Of a stretch of DNA of 64,000 bases, positions 22,923-35,660 are shown one piece after another. The stretch is from positions 682,001 through 746,000 of the forward strand of contig NC_082423.1 in the NCBI RefSeq assembly GCF_004011695.2, in the 5' to 3' direction. The notes under the pieces are model-generated. The model was not told the origin of the DNA, searched no databases, and saw nothing but the letters and a program-made list of their open reading frames with translations. A program made the translations under genes and the position numbers. The number at the start of each line of letters is the position of its first letter. The first letter of the stretch is position 1. Origin of the DNA: Ascochyta rabiei (lineage: Eukaryota > Ascomycota > Dothideomycetes > Pleosporales > Didymellaceae).

Positions 22923-25064
22923 CCGTGTCCGTGCGCGTAATGCCTAGATTCGCGTAACGCCCCACCAACACCAAATACACCAATCTAGAACGCGTTACAA
23001 CACAACTAATATAGATCTAATTCAATTAGCAATATAAGCAATTAAATCCTTAAAACTAGGAGAGGAATTTTCGTATAACAAAGTTGCAGCTAGGTTTAGT
23101 GTTAATAGATTAACGTTGGCTTAGAGACACTAAGGCCTTTAGGCATTACACACAACTAAGATTATTAAATAACAACAACTTAACCTATAATAAGAGATAG
23201 AGCTAGTAAATTATATAGAATTGCTTACTAGCTGTTACTTACCTCCTACACAAGAGATAATACAGAATTTTGCGTTACTACTAGCCTAAAAACTAGTCTC
23301 TAAAAGCTGGGTTACGCGTTTTATTAACAAGTACTCTATCTATCTTATCTTGCGTTACTTAACTAGGATAGATTGCCAGCGTTACAACGCTGATTCCTAC
23401 AATAAATACAAGCTCTATTTTAACCTGCTGCAGCTTAAGATTGCTAAATACTTAATTAAGCCTTACCACACATATAATATAGATAAGAAGGGCTTTATAA
23501 TTAGACAGACTACTAGAATAAAACTTGTGTTTAGCAAACGTATGTAGATAAAGGGAGAGGTTAAAGCATCTATTTAAGATAGTAACTAGGATTAGCAGAC
23601 GCTTGTAGCGTGTGTGTGTGCTAATAGATTAGTGTTACTGCCTAGGCTTATCTACACGTCTAAGAAGAGCGACATTAAATTAGACTAGGTAGCTAAAATT
23701 AAGCTAGGGGTACACTTAGTGATAGTTACCTTGTCTCCCTTAGGATAGTTAAACAATAAGATTGGGCTTGCGTGGCTAGAGCAGGTGTTTAATCGCTATA
23801 CTAAGAAGAAAGCTTAGAGGAAGTAGAGGTTATTAATACTAGATAGCTATAGATCCTACGTAACAATAGACTTTATTAACTACTGTAATAATAACAAGAT
23901 ACTCCTGGCTGTGTTACCTCCTTACTTAACCTAGACGCTCTAGCTGCTTAATATAGTACTGTTTAAGCCTCTATTAACAGCATACTTAAAAGCTGTTACA
24001 ACAGAGATCTATAAGTCTTAAAACTACACGAATATTAAGAGAGCAGACTTCTTTTAGCTCTTCTATTAGGCGTGGATCTCTAGCTTTACTAAAAAGCTGA
24101 TACTTAAGTCCTTTAACGTAACAGGTATCTATCTACTTAATCCTAACGTTATTCTTAATTGCTTTGCTAAAACACTACTAGAGAGCTTAGAGAGCTTAGA
24201 TTTAGATACTACGTTATCTTCTGTTTATAGTAATAAAAACTAGCTTAAAATAGAGACGTTGTTACAGAGGGTTGCTAGAGATAAGAGTAGTTGCAACGCT
24301 AAAAAGATAAGACGATTAATCTACTATATCTTAGTTAAGGCCTTACTCCTCTAACACAAGATAGATAGCCTTAAAAAGACCCTTAAGAAGCAGAAGAAGT
24401 ACAAGAAGAAGAACAAAGCCTTAGATTTGCAGCAGCAAAAGGAGTACTACAGTAGTGCTGTTTTCTAGTTACTAAGGAAGATTAAAGAAGCACGCTTCTG
24501 TAAAAGGATAAGAAAGTAAGAAGAGAAGGAGGAAGCACTTAGAAAAGCGACTAATAAGGAAGTAGCAGCTGCTAAGAAGCTAGTTAAGGAGAAGGAGAAG
24601 GAGGAGAGGCATGTAGTAAGAGAGGCGGCTAAGGAGAGGCGTAAGAAGGAGAAGGCTAATACAGCAAATTAGAAGGCTGAACAGGAGGCTAAAAAGCAGC
24701 GTTAATAATAAGAGCTTAATACTGCAAAAGCTATACAATTGCCTTAAAAGGGTAAGAGGAAAGATTTACAAGCAACCTAGCTAAAAAAGCGTTAAAAACG
24801 TGCTCCTAGGGATAATGTTAGTAGATGTGGTCCCCTATTGCCGCCTCTAGCTGCCCTAACTATTACTACCCGCAGCAGCCGCAACATTACACTTCTAAGT
24901 AAATATAGATAGGCCAAATTAATCGCAAGCATTACTTTACTACTCTACTACCAAATTTTATAATAATAGCTATTGTAGGTGGCTGTACAACCTTATCTCT
25001 GTATAAGCGTTAAGGCGGTTAGTAGGGCGTCACGCGAATCTGGGCATTACGCGCACGGACACGG
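22923..25064 (+). mobile_element. P2: pogo-type DNA transposon inserted in E3
   Basis: The ends CCGTGTCCGTGCGCGTAATG (22923) and its complement (to 25064) form a 40-bp inverted repeat with two transition mismatches, flanked by TA on both sides (22921-22922, 25065-25066). The 2.14-kb body carries a plus-strand transposase remnant with a Tc5-type HTH region, a DDE core near 23700-24000 (LLILDSYRSYVTIDFINYC, where a Gly-His pair is replaced) and a long Lys/Glu-rich tail at 24360-24800, as in Fot1-like transposases. RIP has added stops. Confidence 0.88.
23350..23547 (+). pseudogene. P2 transposase fragment
   Basis: A 65-codon open piece. RIDCQRYNADSYNKYKLYFN followed by YHTYNIDKKGFIIRQ and LVFSKR matches the junction between the HTH domain and the DDE domain in pogo/Fot1 transposases, where YN-DE-KGF-IG and a KR-F/VFSK block are common. 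Flanking frames continue the homology through stops. Confidence 0.75.
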
Positions 25065-25143
25065 TATAGAAATTGCAGATTATATAAAACTCTAACAGAC
25101 AATTATGTAGTTTAAGGACAGACTAAAGAAGAAGGAGGGATAG

Positions 25144-25627
25144 TGTTATAATCCTATGCTAGGGCACAGCAGAAACATAAGTACCAGCTAACTAAGACCC
25201 CTAACTCTGCCCTAAAGAAACAAACAGTAGAGAAGGACAGGACAGAAAGGGTTATTATGTAACTGCTTATTACCAAGTGTAATACATGTAACTATTTATT
25301 AATAAGTATAGTATAATATACTTGTCTATAAGCACCCTTATATATTTTATTAGACTAACTCTAGTTACTTATTAATAAGTATTGTATCTCCTTAGTATAT
25401 AGCTAGTAGGAACATAACCCTAATAGTTTGTGTTTAACCTTATTAATTAAGTTTGTCTTTAGAATCTTAACCTGCGCTTGAACTAGATCGTCTACTCTGT
25501 ACTATTTAGTGCACCCTATCTTTACAAGCTTTGCTTAGTTAATAACTCTAACCAATCCACCAGTACTCATCCCCGAGAACCAATAGAATCAGTGCTTACG
25601 GTCTTTAACTAAAGTACAACTTCAACA
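25144..25627 (+). repeat. E3 3' LTR (displaced by the inversion)
   Basis: 484 bp, TG start, ends ACTTCAACA. It aligns end to end with the complement of 35661-36145 (485 bp), sharing GCACCCTTATATATTTTATT and ACTAACTCTAGTTACTTATT. It is preceded by a purine tract, so it is a 3' LTR in plus orientation, opposite to its partner. Confidence 0.9.
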
Positions 25628-27367
25628 AGTGCATACAGTCTTAAGCGTTCTCTATATTTTCTTTAGCTACCTTTTAGGCGTTATGCATGCAGGTAGCTAA
25701 TACTAAGGCATTCTTATAATTAAGTTTCTTAACTAGGTTTATACCTAAATTAGCCCTGTTCTAATCCTAACTCTGTTTAGGCTTACTACTACAGATAGCT
25801 TAGTAAGGCAATATTCTAATTAAGGAATATAGTAGAGTAAGCTAGGCATAATCTATAATTAGGAGGAGTTTAGACTAGTTATCTTAGTAGTATAAGATAA
25901 ACAGGCATAGTTACTAATCTATATACTAATTTATAATTTCTGTTTAGCTGTTAGTTTCCTTATAATAGGCTGTAGATAGTTTAACCTTTACGCCTATAAT
26001 TTAGCAGAATTCTAACTAGAAGGTTAATATAAAGTATAGTCCTTAGTTACTTATAATAGTTTTAGGGGTATATCTAAATTAATATACCTATTATATAAAC
26101 AAGTTTACTATCCTACGTACTATAATAGTTTTTAACAAAGGATTATTATAGCTTATTTATCCAAGTAATTACTAATACCTATAATCTAGTTATAGCCTAA
26201 TTTAACCTTAGGAAAGTCTTTAAAGTTAATATACAGATGTTGTATTAGTTTGTTAGGTATTAGTAAGGAATGTAAGTATCTGTAGAGTTAGGTCTATTTT
26301 AGGTAACCTTAATAATTAGAAATGTAACTCTGAACATACTGTTTATAAGTAGCACTTATCCCCTTCTAGTAGTACTGTTGTAACAGTAGCTAATAAGTCT
26401 TCTTAGCACTAGGATAAGCACTTAATAGCTGGTTGTAGGCCTCTCTAATTAGGCAGGTGCATAAGGTAGAGTTAGCAGGCACACATAGTTAATTCTAATA
26501 GAGTAGGAGTCTATTATAGATCTAATATAGTAATACTAGAGATAAGCGTTCTTACTTAAAGGATTTCTAATTTTCTTTAATAAGGGCTTAGGTTAATTTA
26601 AGCAAATCTAGGTCTATAACAGGTTGTATTAATTAGATAGTAGATATAGCCAAGTTAGTTTTAGCTAGGTATTTCTAAGCTAAATTAGAATTAATCTGTT
26701 TGTGTAACTGCTCGAGTCCTAACAGTACTTAGGATTAGTCATCTTTCTAGGCAGATTTAAGGTTTACTAGATCTTACTCTTATTAACTAAGGATATTAGC
26801 ATGATTATTATTCTTTCCTAGGGTAGGTTTAATACAGAATTTAAACAGAGTAAGAGCTTCTGCCTATTATGCTTAATAAGCGTTTAGAGCTTTAGTAGTT
26901 ATAAAGTATTCTAAGAATTAATAGTTACAGTAGACATAGATCTGTTTAGTAGCAGAGGTAAGTTTAGATCTCTACTTGTAGAATGCTTATAAAATAGCAA
27001 ATAGTTCCTTATTATGTATCTCCTAGTTAAGCTTAGCACTAGAGAGTACTTAGCTGTAGAAAGTAACTAGGTACTATTTATTGTTTAGGTGTTGTTAGGA
27101 TATAACTTCTGTAACACCTCTATTAGATGTATTAGTTTTAATCTTTATATTATACTAAGGGTTAAAGTAGCATAGAGTAGGTATAGATAATAGTGCTTCT
27201 TTTAAGCTTTTAAAACTAGATTAGCATTAAGTAGTCTATTTAAACAGGTTTACTAGGCTTTATAAGGCAATAAGGGGCTTAGCTACATATAAGAATTTAG
27301 GTACAAATTATTAATAGAACCTAGTAAAGCCTAAGAACAAATTTACAATAGTAATAGTAGTACGAGG
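25628..27367 (-). pseudogene. E1 pol remnant: end of RT, RNase H, integrase (inverted piece)
   Basis: Read on the minus strand from 27367 down: RTTITIVNLFLGFTRFY, FVPKFLYVAKPLIAL, then ALLSIPTLCYFNP and YNIKIKTNTSN, the gypsy segment where RT passes into RNase H. It takes up the E1 frame that stops at 19931, without the intervening E3 sequence. RNase H and integrase remnants follow toward 25633. The first bases beside the E3 LTR (AGTGC) are the E3 target duplication. Confidence 0.75.
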
Positions 27368-27526
27368 TGTCACGGGTATTCATACTGTTCGAACCCCAGT
27401 CAATCCATCTGATGGATTACTGTACCTTTTTGGTCCGTGTGGCTCAGGTGGGTTCGAGCCGAGCCCTTACAGAGTAATCCATCAGATGGATTGACTGGGG
27501 TTCGAACAGTATGAATACCCGTGACA
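27368..27526. mobile_element. Y: 159-bp foldback repeat at the right inversion junction
   Basis: Consists of a complete 104-bp copy identical to X (27368-27471), one G, then the complement of X's first 54 bases (27473-27526). It therefore has perfect 54-bp inverted ends TGTCACGGG...CCCGTGACA. Left flank CGAGG reads CCTCG on the other strand, near the CCTCC before X. Right flank AACAC is the complement of the GTGTT after X. It shows no RIP although RIPed DNA lies on both sides. Confidence 0.8.
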
Positions 27527-29549
27527 AACACTATAAAGTACTAAGCTCTTACTAGCTAGTCCTATAACTCTGTAATATTTAGAAGCAGGTAGTAAATCTT
27601 AATAGTAATTTTATTAAGCTTCCTAAAGTTAATGTAAGGTTGTAGCTTGCTATCCTTCTTAGAAATAAACATAATTAGGTACCCTGTAGGTAATTCTAAT
27701 CTTCTAATAAATCTCTTCTTAAGGTTCTTCTTAATGTACTTATAAAGTACTTTAAGTTCCTTTTCTAATAACTAGTATAATAGCCTAAAAGTTAGTATCT
27801 TTCCTTCCTAGAGCTTAATCTTGTAATTCTAGGGTTTATGCTTAGGCAGGGCTTTTGCTATAAGCTTTTCTCTAAACATCTCTACGTACTGTCTGTACAT
27901 GTTAGAGATAGCAGAAGGTGCACTCCTCTCTTCCTTAACTCTTACTTTGTAATCTGTAGGGCGTTTAGTATCTACAGAGTTAACTGCTCTATCTTAGCAT
28001 ATCTTATATGTTAAAGAGACATTATTAATCTTCTTCTTATCTAATAGCTGCTGTATGCGCTGTATAGGCGTAAATACATTAGTGCTATATTTACATCCTT
28101 CTAACAAAAGTCTTTCTTATACCTAGTCTATCTTTAGGTTATACTTTTATGACTAGAAAAGTCCTAATATAATATTATACGTGGCCTTTGTAAAAACGTC
28201 TAGGTTTATTTCCTTATAGTGCCCCTGTATCTATAGGGGTGCTGCTATTACTTTAAACATAATTAGCAGTTTGTCTAGTATTAATTCTCTATTAGCTACC
28301 TAGAGTAAGTAAGGATTCCCCTTATAATATAATCTAAGTCTAGCTTACTATATTACTGTTTTAGACATGTAACTTACTTATACTCCTAAGTCTAAGAGTG
28401 CTGTTAAGACTACCCTATTTAGTTTAATAGATAGCTTTATAAGGTAATTGCTCCTAATGCTATTAATAGATTAATCCCTAAGGCTTGTAGGCGCTAGCCT
28501 AAAAAAGTCCCCTCTTTACTAAACCCTTTAAACTCCTTAGTACTGTAATGCTTCTTATAATCTGTGTTAAGGCAGTTCTACTAGTATGTGTTGTAGCAAC
28601 TTCTGTTAACTACTAGCTATATTTATATTAAGGCCTATAGGTTATCTATACTAGGAAAATATACTTTCTAGTGTTTATTAATAAGATAAGGTTTTTACAG
28701 GTTATTGTAACATTAGTACTATTAACTGCAACAGAGGCTTTGTTATGCTAGAAACTATCCTACACTAAAATCTTATTGTAGTAGATTATGTATTTGTCCT
28801 TAGTGTATACTATCTACGTAATGTTTCTATATTTTAGGTTTTAGTAGTCTAGAATATACTGTAGTTATAGGCTAATTATTAGTAGTACTTCTTTCTGCTT
28901 CTGTATACGTTCTAGGCTAAGCTATATTTCTTACTTACACTAAAGCTAGTCTTTAGCTTCTTCTAGGTTATTAGTAAACTGTTTGCTATTATTAATTTCT
29001 TTTCTAAACTAGTAAACAAGCTGTTAGAGTTCTAGTGTTATTTCTGTAATTTTAGGTGCTCCTACAGGACTAACAAGTTCTTAACATATTTAGTAATAGG
29101 CTTCTTTATTGTTACGCTTCTAGCGTTGTTAAGCTATGCGTTCTTGTTTGCGTGTTAGTAGGGCGCTAATTTAGTTAAACTCTTATTCTAAAGGTGTCTA
29201 GTAGGTTGTCTATCTTTTGCTGGTTCTTGTTAGAGTAGTTCTCTGTTTCTTTGCCTGTCTAGGCGTCCTAGTATAGTGTTGCCACACAAATTAGAGGTAC
29301 AATACAGTTATTATTGTCCTCTAGACTAGACTCTAGGTCTTCTAGCAGTTGTCCTATGTTATTAGTAAGAATTTCCTATTTACCAGTATCTATATTATTA
29401 TAATTACAGGTAAGTACATTTAACTAGCAGTAAACCTTATTTATCTAGTAGTCTCTAGCAAAGTAGCCTAGTTTGCTACAGTTGTAGCAGTCCCTGCTAC
29501 CTCTGTGTTAGTTACCCCCCTTAGGCTTCTTGTTCTAGTGCTTTAGTAG

Positions 29550-29716
29550 TGTTAAATGAAAGGTATTAGAGAAATGGGTTAGGCGATATACCTGCCAAGA
29601 AACCGTGCAGGGGCCCCTACCAGAACCTAGATAAGACAAAAATCACCCTTACATAGAACAAAACAGAACATTAAAACATTATTATTAACTTATTACTATT
29701 ACTATCTAATCTAACA
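29550..29716 (+). repeat. E4 5' LTR
   Basis: 167 bp; aligned with 34655-34822, sharing CAGGGGCCCCTACCAGAACC and ATCACCCTTACATAGAACAA. Differences are mostly transitions. It keeps more GC than the element body. Confidence 0.92.
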
Positions 29717-32700
29717 ATTAAGAGTCTTACTGCTGCCATAATAAGCGCTTATAACAAGCAAAATAGCAACTAGCTAAAGCTAGAGGGACGCGACGGTTAT
29801 TCTTACTAACTTAAGCAACTAGGTCTTCTAGTACTGCTAACTTAAGATTAAGTGCCAGTTGTAAGATATATAGCTGCTAGCAGACCCTAAAGGGGTACAA
29901 CTCTAACGCATATAACTAGAGGCGCTACTACCTCTAGAAATTGTGTAATATAAACTAGCAATAAGTATAAGTAACACCTTAACTACGTTATTACAGACTA
30001 TCTAAGCAGGTTAAAGCAGAACGTGTGGAATAACATATAAAGTAATAGACACGTTAATAACTATGCTATAAACACCTACAATCCTAATATAGGTATTAGA
30101 CCTCTTAGAAAAGGGATAAGAGGTATATAAAGAAGATTGTAAAGACTATAAGCTTTGCCTTTAGTTATACAAGATACTTAAGAAAGACTATTAAGATAAG
30201 AAAAGTAAAATATTAAGAATAGTTAAGCATATTCTTACAACAGTAACACTATATCTACAGCTAAGCTGCTGCGCAGAAAACAGAATGCTGCGCAAATAGA
30301 TAACTGCCCTCTAAGACACTGTTAGAGTAGATATAGACAAAGAACAGGCGTAAGTATAAGAAAGATACTATACTACACTTAGACTAATATAAATAACTGT
30401 AAGTTAGGAGACATAGCTAAGTAAATACAATTAGGCAGTAACTTAAGCTAAGACTCTTAAGGTGGCTGAGGTTAAGCAAACATAAGCTGTTATTAATAAT
30501 TTTCTAGGCTCTGTATCTAAGATAGCATTAACCTAGACTACAGCGTTCTAAGGGCTAGGATATAATAAGAAAGCTATAAACAGGAAAAGGATAATAAAAC
30601 TCTTCTGTAATTATATAAGCCTTTAATATCTACTAAGAGGGAAGCCTAAGAGCGCCTTTACGGTAGGAGAGGCATTATACGCAGTAAGCAGTAAATCTAA
30701 CTTAAACCTATAAAGGGACGCCTTTAGTAGAGAACTAAGAGCGCTATCTAATAATAATTATTTAGGCTAGGGAAACCCTAGGCAAAGCAAAAGAAAGATA
30801 GATAGCTAAAGTGCTAGAACTAAGCAGTTCCTAGAAAGGAATATAGTAAGAGCTAAAGACATATATCCTGCCTGTAAACAGCATTACAATATATCTAACT
30901 ACTACTACGTAAATACAGCTAAGGCACCTAAGTAGTTTAAGCTAAACAGAGGTGTTGCAAAACTGGTATAGTATAAGCTTAAATATAATAGTAACTTACA
31001 AAAGAGAATACAGGCAATGTCTTAAGGGACTAAGCAACTGCAAATAATAACAGCGTCTTAATTAATTACTCTATATATTAAGACGTCTTAAACACTAGAT
31101 AAGATTATTAAGTAACTAGATAGCTAAAAAATTACTTAGGTTAATAAAGGTAGTATAAAAGCAGCATGTAGTATAAGTAATTAAGGATATCTATTAAAGG
31201 AGGCATTTCTCCTAGATTCTGGCTTAACTACGTTTATCTGTAATAACCTCTTAAGACTTAGAGACGTACGCTAGCTAGCAATAGGAGATTATATCTAGAC
31301 TAGGAACTCTAAGGTCTAGATATAAGGATATAGTACTATTAATATATTAGTAGAGGGATCTTAAGGTAAATAAGTACTATGCTTAAACAATATTGCATAG
31401 TGCCTAGATTTCCTCTGCAACCTGGTATTATTTAGGTTACTCTAAAGACAAAGAATATAGTAGGATAACTAAGAAGATCTAACAACGCTATGTTAAAGAA
31501 ACAGCAACATTATAGCTATCCTAACAGAGAGCTTTAGACAGTAGGTTATTAAACAACTAAATATAGCTATAGTAGCACTCTATGTGCGTATAAATTGCAA
31601 TAAAAGATTACTATAGAGAGTAACAGCTATAATGTAGCATAAGAGGCTTAAACATCTAGAACTATCTGTAATTAAGCACCTTGTGCATTAATCTAAGGGG
31701 GTAAAGATTGAAGGCATTATAACAGTGCAATGTAACGCATGCGGATAATTAAAATCAAAGTATTAAATATAAAAAACCCTACAATTAAACAACAAAGGCC
31801 TAGGCAAATAAATAGCTATAGACTTCTATAAATATAAAGCAGGAAGCTTTAATAAGGAAAAGAGTTAAATGCTTATTACCTGCTAACACTCTTAGTACGT
31901 GTAGGACTTCTACTTTAAGGATAATAGGCCTGTAAGATCTATTATCTGTCTACTTAGGATCTTAATCTAGTTCTTAAAGAAACAGTTTAACATTATAGTT
32001 AAGGTAATTAAGACAGACAACAAAATTGTTACAGTTAAATAAGAGGTTAAGAGATAGTGCACGTCCTTCTTAATAAGACTTAAGCCTTCTACTCTAGACA
32101 TATAAGCTTAAAATAGAGGAGCTAAACACTTAGGGGGTGTAATAAAAGAGAAGGTATGCGTAATTTAACTAGACGCAAATTTACTATAGGAACTCTGGCT
32201 AGATATTACTAAAGCAGCAGTATACCTATATAATTAGACGCTCAATTATCTAAATAAGTAGAGATTACTGTATAAAGTATTCTTTACGCACGCAGCTGCT
32301 ATAAATAGCATAGTTACTAGACCTTAAAAACTAAACTAGGCTTACTTAAGAGCATACAGATGCAAAGCATTTACTATAACTAATAATACTTGTTAAAGAA
32401 AATTAAGGCTATAAAGACTAGACCTAAAGGCATAGATTAGATACTTAGTAGGATACTAGTCCACTAACATATACTAAATCTAGGTCCTATTAATAGCTAA
32501 AGTAATTAGCACCTGTAATGTAGTGTTTAATAAAGAAATAATATTTAATAGTAAAATAGAGGATATTAGAGATAACCTTATATATAACACGTTAGAGGAA
32601 ATTGTAACTTAGATTAGCATAGTTAAACTCCTAGCTATATAGAGCTATATATCTAAAACTAAAATGTTCTATAAGGATAAGACAATACAGGAGAACACTC

Positions 32701-34654
32701 TGCGTGCTAAATAACCCTAATATTACTAAGGCAGGAAGATTGTAGAGGCATACCTAACGCCTCTACTAACTCCTCTACTAGCAGTATTCCTAACTAAATA
32801 GATAAGCTATAATAAGACAACAGACTAACTTAAATAAGACTAAGGAACGTCTGTAATAACGCTGTAGGCAGCTGTATTTATAGCAGGCACTAAGGTAGGA
32901 CACCTTAGTTAACATAAAGGAAAACCTTTTAATAAAGCTCAATTAAAGAGGATTATAGCAAAGAGAATTAAGCTATATTAGAATAAACTTCTGCTATTAC
33001 CTACAGCATACTTAAAGCTAGAGAAGCACCCTCTCTATAAGATGTTTAAATAAGCAGAAAATAAACACCTGTAAAGCTACAAACAAATAGAGTTATAGAC
33101 TAAAGTTCTAGTAGCTCTATTTTAGAAGTCTAGATAATAAATACTTAACTATATGTAGGTCTATACATACAAGTTTAATAACCACTACTACCTTAATAAG
33201 TATAAAGTAAGGCTTGTAGTTAGAGGAGACTAATAATGTAATATTACGTTATAAGACACGTACACAGCAACACTTACAGGCTAATTACTTAGAATACTAA
33301 TAGCAATTACTGTAAAATATAATCTTAAACTAAAATAATAGGATATTACAAATCCATTTGTTTACGTAGCTATTAACTGTAAAATATATATAAGGATGCT
33401 AAGAGGATACTAGAAGACAGGCACCTTACTAAAGGTATAGAAAGCCTTATACAGACTCTGCATCTCCCCTCTACTATGGTAGAAGGGATTTACAGCAATA
33501 TTAGCTAGAATTAGATTTAAATAAGTACTATAAGAGCTATGCTATATAATTAAGGATAGAATAATTATCTTCTTCTATGTAGATAACATTATAATTATAT
33601 ACTACCTAAAGCATAAATAAGAGGCAGATAATGCTATTAAACAGATACAGGAGCAATACCTGTGCACTAGAGGAGATAACCTTTAATAGTTCCTTAGTGT
33701 AGAAGTCTAACATAATAGACAGTAATAGACAATTTAATTGTTACAAGCTGTATACGTTAAGAAGATTAGTTAATTAGTAACTAGACAGGACGTAAGGCAT
33801 AATACGCTAATACTTAGAATTAAACTTAAGCCTAGGAACAGTCTAGCTAAACTACTAGAGATTAATTAATATTAGCAAAAGATTAGATCTCTGTTGTTTG
33901 TAGCAGTAACTACTTAACCTAATATAGCGTTTGCTACGTTACAACTTACACGCTTTCTAGTTAACCTAAGTAATAAACACTAAGACGCTGCTAACTAAGT
34001 GCTCCTGTACCTACAGAAGATAAGAAATCTGTTACTTAAATTTAGACAGGGCAAAGGACTTAAAGTTGCAAGCAACGCATTATTTACTAACAACACTGTA
34101 GACTAAAAGAGTTCCTAAGGATACGCTATTAAGTTATTTAGAGGACTTATTACCTAGAGAGCAAATAAACAAGATACTGTTACAACGTTAACTACTAAGG
34201 CTAAGCTCCTAGCACTGTCTTAAGTAGCTAAGGAAGCAATAGTTACTTCTTAACTATTAAAAGAGCTTTAGGTAACCCTAAGCAATCTAACAATAATAAT
34301 TAAATATAACAATATGTAGATAATACGTCTAGTTACTATAGATGTTACTAAAATATAAACTAAACTTTAGTATGTTAATATACACAACTACTAGTTATAA
34401 TGAGAAGTTAACTATAAAAGGATTAAAGTAGAATATACCCTCTCTAATAACATAATTACAGATAGATTTATAAAGTTGTTGCTAATTAGCAAATAGGCTA
34501 GCTTTCTTAATTAGTTAGGACTTGTTAAGGGCTAGAAGGGTACATTAAGGGATATCCTGCTTAAGAAGATGCAAGAGCAACTAGAGGACCTTACGTTAAA
34601 GAGTTAATTAACTAGTTTACGCAGCTTATAATAGGATTCTAAGCTAAGGGGGTG
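29717..34654 (+). pseudogene. E4 gag-pol remnant
   Basis: Read across many stops: a gag zinc motif CPACKQHYNISNYYYVN at about 30867-30917, a form often seen in fungal copia gag; integrase-like blocks near 31860-32500; RT near 33100-33700 with FYVDNIIIIY at 33573-33602 (the copia YVDD with the second Asp changed to Asn); and RNase H-like sequence to about 34400. Gene order places integrase before RT, which separates copia from gypsy. No intact frame. Confidence 0.78.
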
Positions 34655-34822
34655 TGTTAAATAAAAGGTATTAGAGAAATAGGTAAGGTAATATACCTGC
34701 CAAGAAACTGTACAGGGGCCCCTACCAGAACCTAGATAAGGCGAAAATCACCCTTACATAGAACAAGAACAGAACATTAATACATTATTATCAACTTATT
34801 ACTATTACCATCCAATCTGACA
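34655..34822 (+). repeat. E4 3' LTR
   Basis: 168 bp, ends CCAATCTGACA, followed by the AGTAG duplication. Preceded by the purine tract. This copy and the 5' LTR are mutated at different sites, as independent RIP would give. Confidence 0.92.
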
Positions 34823-35660
34823 AGTAGTCTCTTGTTAAGGTTTAAGAGGTCTATTGCTTTAGGTCTGTAGTATCTACTCTAAGTATTGCTGTAGATGTAA
34901 CAACTAGTATTTAGCTAATTACAGCGTTCTTACTGTCTGTAATTTAAGTTGTTGCGCTACTAGTTCCTTAGTAGTAGCCTGTTAGTAGTAATAATAGTAG
35001 TATATGCTCTAGGGTTATCTTAAAGTTTCTACTAAAGTTTATAGAGTTATACGTTAATATTAATAGTAGTATAAATAAGCTTATTAACGGTTTCTATACT
35101 TACGCTAGTGCGCATAAGTTCTTTCTTAACCTTAGGCTTTAATCCTTATTAAATTATAGTAATTATAGTAGTATTATCCTAGTTAGTGTTAGCAGTAAGC
35201 TGCTAAAACTCTGCAGCGTAGTTAGTAGCTAACCTATCCTGTCTAATCTTCTAAATATTACATTAAGTAATATGTAGTTTATTAGAGACTCTAAAGATTA
35301 GCTTAATCTTTTCTTTAAATAGGTTAAGGTCTTTTATCTATTTATCTATATTATCTAGAGCCTTGCTAGCCTAGTACTGCTGTATAAAGGGCTTAATCTA
35401 GGTAAACACTTTACTACGCATATAGCTAGCTGCAAGAACTACTTATTTAGCCTTAGAAACCTTCTTGCCTAAGAAGGTAAAGAAGAGGTCCTACTATATA
35501 AGCTAGTTATCAAGCTTACTATAATATTTGTAGTAAAGGTTAGGCTTATTAATATTTATAGTGCTAGTAGTAACAGTTATATCTATATTAATGTTGCTAG
35601 ACGTAGAGTTGCTAGGGGTAGCATAGCATCTAATAGTACTTATCTTAGGGGTGTTTAAAA

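Larger units (their letters stand above)
20036..25627 (+). mobile_element. E3, distal part (inverted): RT to 3' LTR of a gypsy chromovirus
   Basis: The 3' half of E3, now on the plus strand because of the inversion. It starts inside RT at LDI-GVYNLIHIKK, just after X, and runs through RNase H, integrase and chromodomain to a purine tract AGAAGAAGGAGGGA (25127-25140) and the LTR at 25144-25627. P2 is inserted between chromodomain and purine tract. AGTGC after the LTR (25628-25632) is E3's target duplication; its partner is at 36146-36150 in complement. Confidence 0.85.
29550..34822 (+). mobile_element. E4: Ty1/copia LTR retrotransposon, structurally complete, RIPed
   Basis: LTRs of 167 and 168 bp (29550-29716, 34655-34822) begin TGTTAAAT and end CTAACA or CTGACA. 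AGTAG at 29545-29549 and 34823-34827 is the target duplication. A purine run AAGCTAAGGGGG precedes the right LTR, so it runs on the plus strand. Total 5273 bp, a usual copia length. The protein order gag, integrase, RT is that of copia. It sits inside E3 gag. Confidence 0.92.
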
